From Desertimonas sp963733085 (GTDB taxonomy: Bacteria > Actinomycetota > Acidimicrobiia > Acidimicrobiales > Ilumatobacteraceae): DNA of 64,000 nt. The translations under genes were made by a program, and so were the position numbers. The stretch spans positions 62,001 through 126,000 of the forward strand of contig CAVTBY010000008.1 of NCBI GenBank assembly GCA_963733085.1. The letters are read 5' to 3'. The notes below the pieces were generated by a model. The model was not told the DNA's origin. It searched no databases and saw only the letters and a program-made list of their open reading frames with translations. The number at the start of each line of letters is the position of its first letter. Position 1 is the stretch's first letter. This document shows, in pieces, positions 52,792 through 61,564 of the stretch.

Positions 52792-52872
52792 TCAGGTCAA
52801 GGCGTCGAGCCTGCACGGGGCGACAGCGCTACCGGCCGTCCTGCCCAAACGAGGCGACTCATCCCAAGAGTC
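52792..52872 (-). promoter_or_regulatory. Repeated upstream element B, copy 2
   Basis: Matches copy 1 in the GAGTCGCCTCG, TTGGGC, GGACGG and GCAGGCTCGACG blocks, with a more variable centre. It lies about 20 bp upstream of the doubtful frame and 340 bp upstream of the 85-residue protein. Confidence 0.62.
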
Positions 52873-53081
52873 CAAGCATACCGCCGACGGCCAGCGCGGC
52901 TCGGCGTCGGACGTCACTTGGTGATGTTCACATGAGACGGTGCGGCGCCGCTCTGAACGCACCGCCCCGTAGCGACGAGGAGCCGCCGACACGGCCCCGG
53001 CGACCCTCGGTCTAGATCGAAAAACTTCACTTGCGTTGCACAACGAACCATCGAACCCGGTGATCTGGTATCACACCGAAT

Positions 53082-53112
53082 TTGGACTCACTCCAGGATT
53101 GTGCGGTACGCT
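53082..53112 (+). promoter_or_regulatory. Candidate furA promoter
   Basis: TTGGAC (53082-53087) and TACGCT (53107-53112) with 19-bp spacing. The GTG at 53120 lies 7 bp after the -10-like hexamer, so the furA transcript may be leaderless. Confidence 0.4.
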
Positions 53113-53119
53113 CCGAGTC

Positions 53120-53620
53120 GTGTCGGCACCGCCGGTTGACAGCAAGCAGATGGACAACGACGCACTGCTGCGTCGCCACGGTCTGCAGGTCACCGCGCAA
53201 CGTTTGGCAGTGATGCGGGCCGTATCCGATCGACCGCACAGCACGGCCGACGACATCGGCAGCATCGTGCGCGCCGAGATCGGGGCGATCTCACCGCAAG
53301 CGGTGTATGACGTCCTTGCCGCCCTGACCGACAGGGGCATCCTCCGGCGCATCCAGCCGGCGGGGTCGCCGGCCCGCTACGAGGACCGCATCGGCGACAA
53401 CCACCACCACCTCATCTGCCGGACCTGCCGGCGGATGGTCGACGTCGACTGCGCGGTCGGCGACACGCCATGCCTCACGGCCGCCGACGACTCGGGCTAC
53501 GAGGTCGACGAGGCCGAGGTCATCTATTGGGGCCGCTGCCCCGAGTGTGCCGCGGCAGCGGCGACAGCAACCAATCATCAGCAGCAACCATCCACGAAGG
53601 AGACGGACGCACGTGTCTGA
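53120..53620 (+). CDS. furA: FurA-type peroxide/iron-responsive repressor
   Basis: 166 residues from the GTG at 53120 (an ATG at 53150 is the alternative). The winged helix is RRHGLQVTAQRLAVMRAVSDRPHSTADDI, followed by ISPQAVYDVLAALTDRGILRRIQPAGSPARYEDR. The metal site GDNHHHLICRTCRRMVDVDC and the final CPEC give both the His cluster and the structural Cys4 site. It is very close to actinobacterial FurA, which represses katG until peroxide oxidises it. Overlaps katG by eight bases, so the two are cotranscribed. Confidence 0.93.
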   Translation: MSAPPVDSKQMDNDALLRRHGLQVTAQRLAVMRAVSDRPHSTADDIGSIVRAEIGAISPQAVYDVLAALTDRGILRRIQPAGSPARYEDRIGDNHHHLICRTCRRMVDVDCAVGDTPCLTAADDSGYEVDEAEVIYWGRCPECAAAAATATNHQQQPSTKETDARV

Positions 53621-55796
53621 GAGCGAGAACCCAGTAGTCGAAGCACCGACGGTCAAGGCGACTCGACCGAATTCGAACCAGGACTGGTGGCCGAATCAGG
53701 TCGACCTGAGCGTCCTGCGCAAGCACGTGTCCGTTCCCAAACTGTTCGGAGACGACTACAACTACGCCGAGGAGTTCAAGACTCTCGACGTCGAGGCCCT
53801 CAAGCAGGATCTCATCGAGGTGATGACCACGTCGCAGGACTGGTGGCCTGCTGACTACGGCCACTACGGGCCGCTGTTCATCCGGATGTCGTGGCACGCC
53901 GCCGGTACCTACCGCATCGCCGACGGGCGCGGCGGCGGTGGCGAGGGCGCCCAGCGCTTCGCCCCGCTGAACAGCTGGCCCGACAACGTCAGCCTCGACA
54001 AGGCCCGCCGACTGCTCTGGCCGATCAAGCAGAAGTACGGACGGAAGATCTCCTGGGCCGACCTGATCATCTTCGCCGGCAACGTCGCCTACGAGTCGAT
54101 GGGCTTCCAGACGTTCGGCTTCGGCTTCGGGCGCGAGGACATCTTCGAGCCGGAAGAGATCTTCTGGGGTCCCGAGGACACCTGGCTCGGCGACGAGCGC
54201 TACAGCGGCGACCGTGAGCTCGGCGGTCCGTTCGGCGCCGTACAGATGGGCCTGATCTACGTCAACCCGGAGGGTCCCAATGGCAACCCCGACCCGCTTG
54301 CCTCGGCCCGGGACATCCGTGAGACCTTCGGCCGGATGGCGATGAACGACGAGGAGACGGCGGCGCTGATCATCGGCGGCCACACGGTCGGCAAGTGCCA
54401 CGGTGCCGTCGACCCCGAGTACCTCGGACCGGAGCCGGAGGGCTGCCCCGTCGAGCACCAGGGTCTCGGCTGGAAGAACAGCTTTGACAGCGGCGTTGGC
54501 GTCCACACGCTCACCAGCGGACTCGAGGGCGCATGGACGAACGAGCCGACGAAGTGGGACAACGGGTACCTCGACAACCTGCTCAACTATGACTACGAGC
54601 TGACGAGGAGCCCCGCCGGGGCCCAGCAGTGGACGCCCAAGAACCCCGAGGCGCAGGGCACCGTGCCCGATGCCCATGATCCGTCGAAGCGCCACGCCCC
54701 GATGATGCTGACGTCGGACCTCGCTCTGAAGATGGACCCGATTTACGGCCCTATCGTCAAGCGCTTCCACGAGAATCCCGACCAGCTCGCCGAGGCCTTC
54801 GCCAAGGCGTGGTACAAGCTGTTGCACCGCGACATGGGACCCGCCGTGCGCTACCTCGGACCGTGGGTTGCCGAGGAGCAGCTGTGGCAGGACCCGGTGC
54901 CTGACGTCGACCACGAGTTGGTCGGCGACGACGACATCGCCTCCCTGAAGAGCACGATTCTCGCGTCCGGGCTGTCCATCTCGCAGCTGGTGTCCACCGC
55001 CTGGGCGGCGGCGGCGAGCTTCCGCGGCACCGACCTACGCGGTGGAGCGAACGGAGCTCGCATCCGTCTCGAGCCGCAGAAGGACTGGGACGTGAACCAG
55101 CCGGCAGAGCTGGCCAAGGTACTGCCGGTCCTCGAGCGCATCCAGCAGGACTTCAACAGCGGCCAGTCCGGCAACAAGAAGGTGTCGCTCGCCGACCTCA
55201 TCGTCCTCGGCGGCTGCGCAGCCGTTGAGCAAGCGGCGAAGAACGCCGGCCACGATGTCACGATCCCGTTCGCGCCGGGGCGCACCGACGCCTCGCAGGA
55301 GCAGACCGACGCGGAGTCGTTCGCCGTGCTCGAGCCGACGGCCGACGGGTTCCGCAACTACCTCCAGCCCGGCGAGAAGTTGTCGCCCGAGACGCTGCTG
55401 GTCGAGCGCGCCTACATGTTGAACCTCACGGCTCCGGAGACGACAGCGCTCGTCGGCGGCATGCGCGCCCTCGGCGCCAACTACGGGCAGACCGCGCATG
55501 GCGTGTTCACGGACCGACCGGAGACATTGACCAACGACTTCTTCGTCAACCTGCTCGACATGGGCACCGAGTGGAAGCCGTCGGCTTCCACCGAGAACGT
55601 GTACGAGGGCCGCGACCGCAAGACCGGCGACGTCAAGTGGACGGCGACCGCCGTCGACCTCGTCTTCGGATCGCACTCCCAGCTCCGCGCTCTCGCCGAG
55701 GTCTACGGATGCGACGACGCCAAGGAGAAGTTCGTCAACGATTTCGTCGCCGCGTGGAACAAGGTGATGACCCTCGACCGCTTCGACCTCAAGTGA
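53613..55796 (+). CDS. katG: Catalase-peroxidase
   Basis: 727 residues, the normal length with both the active N-terminal and the degenerate C-terminal haem-peroxidase domains. GTG start after CGAAGGAGACGG. Distal pocket RMSWHAAGTYR (Arg, Trp, His), the Tyr of the Met-Tyr-Trp adduct in GLIYVNPEGP, the Met in RMAMNDEET, and proximal His in GGHTVGKCHG. It removes H2O2 and organic peroxides; FurA is its repressor. No frameshift found here, unlike many neighbours. Confidence 0.97.
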   Translation: MSESENPVVEAPTVKATRPNSNQDWWPNQVDLSVLRKHVSVPKLFGDDYNYAEEFKTLDVEALKQDLIEVMTTSQDWWPADYGHYGPLFIRMSWHAAGTYRIADGRGGGGEGAQRFAPLNSWPDNVSLDKARRLLWPIKQKYGRKISWADLIIFAGNVAYESMGFQTFGFGFGREDIFEPEEIFWGPEDTWLGDERYSGDRELGGPFGAVQMGLIYVNPEGPNGNPDPLASARDIRETFGRMAMNDEETAALIIGGHTVGKCHGAVDPEYLGPEPEGCPVEHQGLGWKNSFDSGVGVHTLTSGLEGAWTNEPTKWDNGYLDNLLNYDYELTRSPAGAQQWTPKNPEAQGTVPDAHDPSKRHAPMMLTSDLALKMDPIYGPIVKRFHENPDQLAEAFAKAWYKLLHRDMGPAVRYLGPWVAEEQLWQDPVPDVDHELVGDDDIASLKSTILASGLSISQLVSTAWAAAASFRGTDLRGGANGARIRLEPQKDWDVNQPAELAKVLPVLERIQQDFNSGQSGNKKVSLADLIVLGGCAAVEQAAKNAGHDVTIPFAPGRTDASQEQTDAESFAVLEPTADGFRNYLQPGEKLSPETLLVERAYMLNLTAPETTALVGGMRALGANYGQTAHGVFTDRPETLTNDFFVNLLDMGTEWKPSASTENVYEGRDRKTGDVKWTATAVDLVFGSHSQLRALAEVYGCDDAKEKFVNDFVAAWNKVMTLDRFDLK

Positions 55797-55800
55797 CGGC

Positions 55801-56788
55801 CTAGACCACGACGAGCCGGGACTCGTTGAACGACTGGATACACGCCTCGGCGAGTTGCAGCGCTCGTCGGCCGGCGCGCGCATGGATCGGCGGCTCCTCG
55901 GATCGCCGCAGCGCGGTCAGCAACTCGTCGAGGTGCAGTTCGAACATGTGGTCGAAGTCGCGGTCACGGTCGTTGAAGTAGCCGGCCTCCCAGACCTCGC
56001 GCACCTCGTCGCCCGGCACGGAGCGGGTGAAGCGCTTGACGGTGTCGACGATCTGCACCCTCCCGGCGGATCCGTTGATCTCGACGTAGTGGGTCTCGGG
56101 ATAGGCATACGACGAGTCGTACGAACCGACCAGTCCGCCGACGGCACCAGATGTGAACGTCATCGCCACCGCCATCGTGGTGTAGCCGTTCCCGGCCCGG
56201 TCGGTCATGTGCGCGCTGACCGAATGGATGGGGCCGCACAGGTGCTCGAGCATGTCGAAGCCGTGGCACTGCGTTTCGATGAGGTTGGCGAACGGGTGCG
56301 TGCTCGTTCCGACCTCGCCGCCGAACCGCCACGTGGCGAACGTGATGTCGCCGAGCGCGCCTGATGTGATCGCTTCGTGGGCCATCCGCACGGGCCGGGC
56401 ATAGCGGTGGTTGAAGTTGATCGCGAAGAACAGACCCTGCGCCTCGGCCTCGCGGAGCAATTCGTCAGCTTCCTCGAGATCGAAGACGAGCGGCTTCTCG
56501 ACGAGCAGCGGATACCCGGCCTTGATCACTTGCAAGGTCGTGTCGAAGTGTCCCTCGTTGGGCAGGCACAAGCGAAACGAGATCGGGACGTTCGGCCGAC
56601 AGCATCTCGTCGAGATCGACGTAGGGGGTCGTGCCGAATTCGGCCGCGCGCAGTGTCGTCTTGTCGCTCGAGCGCCCGACGATCGCGCAGAGCTCGACGT
56701 CGGGGCGTTGCGAGAACACGCGGGCGTGCTCGCGGCCCCACCACTCGCCGGTGCCGACGACAGCCACACGGAGGCGATCTGTGGTCAC
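55801..56788 (-). CDS. Gfo/Idh/MocA family oxidoreductase, frameshifted
   Basis: About 328 residues when repaired. The start is the GTG at 56788, overlapping the permease stop. Rossmann fold VAVVGTGEWWGREHARVF, the VGRSSDK region and the break near 56585 (DLVSL | CLPNEGHFD) where one base is off. The catalytic region VEKPLVFDLEEADELL and NHRYARPVRMAHEAI, with a further HGFDMLEHL, is intact. Acts on a sugar or inositol-like substrate with NAD(P). Last gene of the sugar operon. Confidence 0.85.
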
Positions 56789-57805
56789 GATTGCTCCCTT
56801 CGGCCGATGATCGTCTGGGCCGTGACGACGACGATGAGGAACACGCCGCTGACGACTTGCTGGTGGAACGATCGAAGCGTCCCGACCTGATTGATCAGAT
56901 TCTGGATGACACCGAGCAACAGGACGCCGATCAGCGTCCCGGCCAGCCCTCCCGCCCCGCCACTGAGCAGCGTCCCGCCGATCACCACGGCGGCGATCGC
57001 CTCCAGCTCGAGACCGCTGCCGATCGTCGACAGCCCGGACGACGACCTGGCGGCGACGAGCATCCCGGCCAGCCCACTGAGCAGACCGGTCATCGTGTAG
57101 AGGATGATCTTGACTCGCGCTACGGGCAGCCCCATCAACACGGCCGCATCCTCCGATCCACCGATGGCGTAGACAGCCTGGCCGAGCCGCGTGCGATTGA
57201 GCAGTACGAGGCCGACCCCGAAGAGGGCCAGGGCGATCCACACCGGCGCGCCGACGCCCAACACACGCTCTTGACCGAGGTTCGTCATCCATCGCTCCCG
57301 GTCGATGAGGTGCGTCGTGTTGCCGTCGTCGGAGACCTTGAACGCCAGGCCGCGGGCGAACAACAGACCTGCCAGCGTGACGATGAACGCCGGCATCCGC
57401 AGCTTCCCGATCAACGTCCCCTGCACCAGTCCGATGGCGCCACACGTCACGATCGGAACGACGATGCCGGCCAGCGACCCCCATCGCGAGCTGTAGGCGG
57501 CGAGCACGGCGGCGAGGGCGTACATCGAGCCGACCGAGAGGTCGATGCCTCCGCTGAGGATGACGAACGTCATCCCGATCGAGATGATCGCCAGGAACGA
57601 CGACGCGACGGCGAGGTTGGCGAAGTTGCCGGTGTTGGCGAACTGCGTCCCGAAGATGATCACGCCGAACACGAGCGACGACGATCAGCACGACTCCGGC
57701 CGCCGAACGGCGAATCAGCGACGACAGCGAACCGAACGACTCGTGCGCCGAGATGTCGCCGAGCGGCTGGTCGTCGGGTGCCGGGGCGACGACGTGGGCG
57801 GTCAT
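56785..57805 (-). CDS. Sugar ABC transporter permease (RbsC type), frameshifted
   Basis: About 339 residues when repaired. The N-terminus (MTAHVVAPAPDDQPLGDI, first helix GVVLIVV) starts at 57805, overlapping the previous gene by four bases; a one-base break near 57681 joins it to VFGVIIFGTQFANTGNFANLAVASSF. The rest has the RbsC hallmarks GIDLSVGSMYALAAV and AAVVIGGTLLSGGAGGLAGTLIGVLLLGVIQN. Works with the second permease and the double ATPase. Confidence 0.87.
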
Positions 57806-58761
57806 CGCAGTCGGTCCCGCTGGATGTAGACAGCCGCCACGATGATCAGCGCCTGCACCATCCGCGCATCGGCATCGGAGAGGTCGTGGCGGATCAACGT
57901 GGCGAAGATCAGTTGCATCAGCAGTGCGCCGGCGACGGTGCCGAGGACGCGGATCTCGCCGCCGGCGAGCGGTGTCCCGCCGACGACGACGGCCGTGATC
58001 GCGCTGAGCTCGATCAGCAGTCCGACGAACGACGGATCGGACGCCCCGGAGCGGGCCGTGCCAGCACGCCGGCGATCGGCGGCGAACAACCCCGAGATCA
58101 CGTAGACGACGATGAGCGTGCGCCGCACCGGCAGGCCTGCCGTCTGGGCGGCGTCGGGACTGCCGCCGATCGCCACCAGGCGCTTCCCGAAGACGGTGAA
58201 GCGGACGACGACCCCGACGATCGCCGTCAGTCCCACGGCGATGAGCACTCCCGGCTGCAGGCCGCCGATGAGTTGTTTCGTGCCGAAGGCGCGGATCGCC
58301 GGATCGAAGATCTCCGTCAGCCGCCCGTCGGCGATCATCAGGGCGAGGCCGCGTCCGGCGATGAACAACCCGAGGGTGGCGACGATCGGTTGGATCCCCA
58401 CGACCCCGACGAGCACGCCGTTGAACGCTCCGGCGAGCATCCCGACGAGGAGGGCGACGACGATCGCGATCGTCGGGCCGTGGTCGAGGGTCGCCGCAAG
58501 TGTCGCTGCGGCGAGGGCCATCGTCGCCCCGACGGAGAGATCGATACCAGCGGTGGCAACGACGATCGCCATGCCGAGGGCGACGATCACGACGGGCGTC
58601 ACCTGGACGAGTTGCAGCCGGAGGTTGTTCAACGTCGCGAAGTTCGGTGTGAACAGCAGGTTGAAGGCGATGACGACACCGAGCGCGGCGTACACGCCGT
58701 GGGTCCGCAGGCTGACCCGCGAGCGCCAGTGCCCGGCGACGACGGCGGCGGCCGCGGTCAC
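57802..58761 (-). CDS. Sugar ABC transporter permease (RbsC type), with compensated frameshift
   Basis: 319 residues. GIDLSVGATMALAAATLAATLDHG and ITAVVVGGTPLAGGEIRVLGTVAGALLM are typical. Between residues ~225 and 235 (58055-58075) the family pattern VISGLFAAIAGVLGTARSGA appears as AADRRRAGTARSGA, which can be explained by one inserted and one deleted base within about 20 nt. Overlaps both neighbours by four bases. Confidence 0.9.
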   Translation of the reverse strand: MTAAAAVVAGHWRSRVSLRTHGVYAALGVVIAFNLLFTPNFATLNNLRLQLVQVTPVVIVALGMAIVVATAGIDLSVGATMALAAATLAATLDHGPTIAIVVALLVGMLAGAFNGVLVGVVGIQPIVATLGLFIAGRGLALMIADGRLTEIFDPAIRAFGTKQLIGGLQPGVLIAVGLTAIVGVVVRFTVFGKRLVAIGGSPDAAQTAGLPVRRTLIVVYVISGLFAADRRRAGTARSGASDPSFVGLLIELSAITAVVVGGTPLAGGEIRVLGTVAGALLMQLIFATLIRHDLSDADARMVQALIIVAAVYIQRDRLR

Positions 58762-60317
58762 GCGTCGGCCTCTGTGGTCTCTGGGGCGGCCTCCGGGGCC
58801 GAGCCCATCAACTCCATGATCTTGTGCTCGTCGATCTCGTCGCGACCGAGTTCACCCACGACGGTTCCGCGATTGAGCACGACCACCCGCGTCGAACCCT
58901 CGACGACGTCTTCCAGTTCGGACGAGATGAGCACGATCCCCCGTCCTTGATCGGCGAGTTGCTGGATGATCGATTGCACCTCCGCCTTGGCACCGATGTC
59001 GATCCCTCGTGTCGGCTCGTCGAGGAGCAGAACCTGCGGTTCGACGCACAACATTCGGGCGATCAAGGCCTTCTGCTGGTTGCCACCCGACAGGTGAGCG
59101 ATGTTCTGACGGCCGCCGGACGTCTTGATCCCGAGGCGGGCGATGAATTCGGTGACCACGCGGTCAACGCGCCGTCGGGCGATGAAGCCCCAGCGGCTCA
59201 CGCGCGGAAGGGCCATCAAGACGATGTTGTCGCGGACCGACATCGTCGGGATGATTCCTTCGGCCTTGCGGTCCTCGGGGAGCAGCGCCGTTCCGGCAGC
59301 CAGCGACGAACGGGGGGAGCCGGTACGTACCCGGCGGCCGCCGACCCGCACGCTGCCGCGGTCGAGGCGTTGCGTCCCGAAGATCGCCTTCACCGTCTCC
59401 GACCGCCCCGAACCCAACAAGCCGGCCAAGCCGAGCACTTCTCCCGCCCGCACGGACACCGAGACGTCGACTAGTTGATGCCGGCGGGTGAGCCCCTCGG
59501 CGTCGAGCAGCACTTCGTCGAGCACCTGCTGGTCGCGGGTGAAGCTGGTGAGCCCTTCGGCACGGACGTCGGCGATGTCCCGGCCGAGCATCGTGGCGAT
59601 CACCTCGAGCTTGGTCGTGTCGGCGATCAGGCTGGTCCGGGCCCGTCGGCCGTCGCGCAGGATCGTGATGCGGTCGGAGATCTCGAACACTTCGTCGAGG
59701 TTGTGGCTGACGAACAGCAGGGCGACGCCGGCGCTGCGCAGGCGTCTGATCATCCCGAACACCTGGGCCACCTCGCGCGGCTCGAGCGATGACGTCGGCT
59801 CGTCGAGGATGACGACGCGGGCGTCGGTCGACACGGCGCGCACGATGGCGATCATCTGTTGAACGCCCGCCCCGAACGAGTTCACCGGGCGGCGGACGTC
59901 GACGTCGATGCCGTAGCGGCGCAACAACGTCGTGGCGTTGCGATTCATCTCGCCGACGTCGATGAGCTTCCACCTCGATCGCGGTTCGTTGCCCAGGTAC
60001 AGGTTGCGGGCGACCGACATCATCGGCACGAGGGTGATTTCCTGGAACGTCGTGCTGATGCCGAGGTCCCACGCGGCGCGTGGCGCCGACAGCGAGATCG
60101 TCTCACCGAGGTAGCTGATCTCGCCGTCGTCGGGGGAGTAGACCCCGGTGAGCACCTTGATCAAGGTCGACTTGCCGGCGCCGTTCTCTCCGACGAGGGC
60201 GTGCACCTCGCCGGGATGCAGGCTCAGGGCGACCCCGTCGAGAGCCGTGACGCCGGCGAAGTGCTTGGAAATTCCGACTGCCGTGAGTAGCGGCTCCATC
60301 AGTTGTCGTTCACTCAC
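58758..60317 (-). CDS. Sugar ABC transporter double ATPase (RbsA/MglA type)
   Basis: 519 residues with two ABC domains. First: Walker A GENGAGKST, signature FGAGVQQMIAIVRAV, Walker B VVILDEPTSSLE. Second: degenerate Walker A GLLGSGRSET, signature LSGGNQQKALIARML, Walker B VLLLDEPTRGIDIG. That pattern is diagnostic for monosaccharide importers. GTG start at 60317; an ATG six codons later is an alternative, and neither has a strong ribosome site. Confidence 0.95.
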   Translation of the reverse strand: MSERQLMEPLLTAVGISKHFAGVTALDGVALSLHPGEVHALVGENGAGKSTLIKVLTGVYSPDDGEISYLGETISLSAPRAAWDLGISTTFQEITLVPMMSVARNLYLGNEPRSRWKLIDVGEMNRNATTLLRRYGIDVDVRRPVNSFGAGVQQMIAIVRAVSTDARVVILDEPTSSLEPREVAQVFGMIRRLRSAGVALLFVSHNLDEVFEISDRITILRDGRRARTSLIADTTKLEVIATMLGRDIADVRAEGLTSFTRDQQVLDEVLLDAEGLTRRHQLVDVSVSVRAGEVLGLAGLLGSGRSETVKAIFGTQRLDRGSVRVGGRRVRTGSPRSSLAAGTALLPEDRKAEGIIPTMSVRDNIVLMALPRVSRWGFIARRRVDRVVTEFIARLGIKTSGGRQNIAHLSGGNQQKALIARMLCVEPQVLLLDEPTRGIDIGAKAEVQSIIQQLADQGRGIVLISSELEDVVEGSTRVVVLNRGTVVGELGRDEIDEHKIMELMGSAPEAAPETTEADA

Positions 60318-60330
60318 AACGGAAGCGTCG

Positions 60331-60367
60331 CGCGAAGGACGGCGAGCACTGCCCGCCGCCCTCCGCG
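60331..60367 (-). promoter_or_regulatory. Intercistronic stem-loop after the sugar-binding protein gene
   Basis: 14-bp arms (60331-60344 and 60354-60367) with a 9-base loop. Both DNA mismatches become G-U wobbles in the minus-strand RNA, so the stem is fully paired in the transcript. It lies between the binding protein (ends 60375) and the ATPase (starts 60317), as in the peptide operon. Confidence 0.7.
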
Positions 60368-60374
60368 CAGCCGA

Positions 60375-61484
60375 CTAGTACGCGTTTTCCAGCTCGGCCT
60401 CGGCGTTGTCGACGGTGTACTCCTTGTCGGCGATGATCGTCACCTCGGGCACACCGGCGCCGCTGTAGAAGTCCTCGAGCGCCTGGAAGGCGAGCGGCCC
60501 GAAGCGTGGATTGGACTCGATGACGCCGGAGATCCAGCCGTCGATGATGCCCTGCACCGCTCCCTGCGTGCCGTCGATCGTGATGATCTTGACGTCGCCG
60601 GGGGAGTACCCGGCAGCTTGCAGGGCGGCAACGGCGCCGAGCGCCATCTCGTCGTTGTGGGCGTAGATCGCCGTGATGTCGGGATCGTTGGCGATCAACT
60701 GCTCGGTGACGGTCTGACCCATCGCCCGCTCGTAGTTCGCCGCCTGCTCGGCGACGACCTCGATCTCCGTGTCGAGCTCCTCGAGGCGCTCCATGAAGCC
60801 GTTGTTGCGGTCCGTCGTCACGTTCACGCCGGGAGCACCAAGGAGCACGGCGAGGCGGCCCTCGCCGCCGGTTTCCCTGACCATCGCGTCAGCTGCTCGG
60901 CGTCCCTGCTCGACGAAGTCGGAGCCGATCCAGCCGATGTAGTCCTCACAGGCGGTCATCGTGGTCAGCAACCGATCGATCGTCATGATCGGCACGCCGT
61001 TCTCGTTGGCGTAGTCGATCGCCGGGTCGAGGCCCTCGCTGTTCAACGGGGAGATGATCAAGGCGTCGACACCCTGGTCGACCATCCCCTGGATGTCGGA
61101 GATCTCCTTGTTGAGGTCGGACTCGGCGTTGGTGACGATCAGGTCGATGCCCCGTGCCTCGGCTTCGTCACGGATCGATTGCGTCTCGGCGATGCGGAAC
61201 GGGTTCGCTTCCCGTTCGGACTGGGCGAACCCGATCGTTGCGCTGGCCAGGTCGACCTGCTCGACGCCGTCGCCGCCGTACTGCTCGTACGTGCACAGCT
61301 CGCCCGACGTGCCGGCAACCTGCTGGCTGGCGCCCGGCTCTGTGGAGCCGCTAGCAGCGGCATCGGTCCCAGGCGGTTCAGTTCCCGGCACGGTCGTCGC
61401 CGAGGAGCTGTGCGCTCCCCAGGCCGTGGCCGTGCAGACGAGGCTGACGGCAAGGATGGTTCGAGTGGTGCGTCGCTTGTTCAT
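60375..61484 (-). CDS. Sugar-binding protein (periplasmic-binding type 1, RbsB-like)
   Basis: 369 residues from the ATG at 61484 (GGGGGA upstream; another ATG four codons earlier). Signal peptide MNKRRTTRTILAVSLVCTATA, then a Ser/Thr/Glu/Pro linker to about residue 60. The fold shows IGFAQSEREANPFRIAETQSI, GVDALIISPLNSEGLDPAIDYANENGVPIMTIDR, ITAIYAHNDEMALGAVAAL. Binds a monosaccharide, by context likely L-fucose or a related sugar. LacI-type operators lie just upstream. Confidence 0.92.
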   Translation of the reverse strand: MNKRRTTRTILAVSLVCTATAWGAHSSSATTVPGTEPPGTDAAASGSTEPGASQQVAGTSGELCTYEQYGGDGVEQVDLASATIGFAQSEREANPFRIAETQSIRDEAEARGIDLIVTNAESDLNKEISDIQGMVDQGVDALIISPLNSEGLDPAIDYANENGVPIMTIDRLLTTMTACEDYIGWIGSDFVEQGRRAADAMVRETGGEGRLAVLLGAPGVNVTTDRNNGFMERLEELDTEIEVVAEQAANYERAMGQTVTEQLIANDPDITAIYAHNDEMALGAVAALQAAGYSPGDVKIITIDGTQGAVQGIIDGWISGVIESNPRFGPLAFQALEDFYSGAGVPEVTIIADKEYTVDNAEAELENAY

Positions 61485-61515
61485 GAATTCCCCCATATAG
61501 GCGTGACGTGGTAAT

Positions 61516-61548
61516 TGACAACGTTGTCGATTCTTGACAACGTTGTCA
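61516..61548. promoter_or_regulatory. Tandem LacI-type operators
   Basis: TGACAACGTTGTCG at 61516-61529 and the perfect palindrome TGACAACGTTGTCA at 61535-61548, centres 19 bp apart (nearly two helical turns). They lie 32 bp upstream of the binding-protein start. The cognate LacI regulator is not in the window. Confidence 0.85.
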
Positions 61549-61564
61549 GAAGTTGACGTGTGAT

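Larger units (their letters stand above)
52451..53119. other. Intergenic region upstream of the glycan cluster and furA
   Basis: About 670 bp. Contains one doubtful small frame (52539-52772) and element B copy 2 (52792-52872). The segment 52873-53080 shows no gene or repeat. The furA promoter lies at the right end. Confidence 0.55.

Noticed and set aside
56377..58950. 857-codon plus-strand open frame
   Set aside because: It is antisense to the sugar ABC permeases and oxidoreductase, is Arg/Asp/His/Gln-rich low-complexity sequence and has no motif; a GC-codon shadow.
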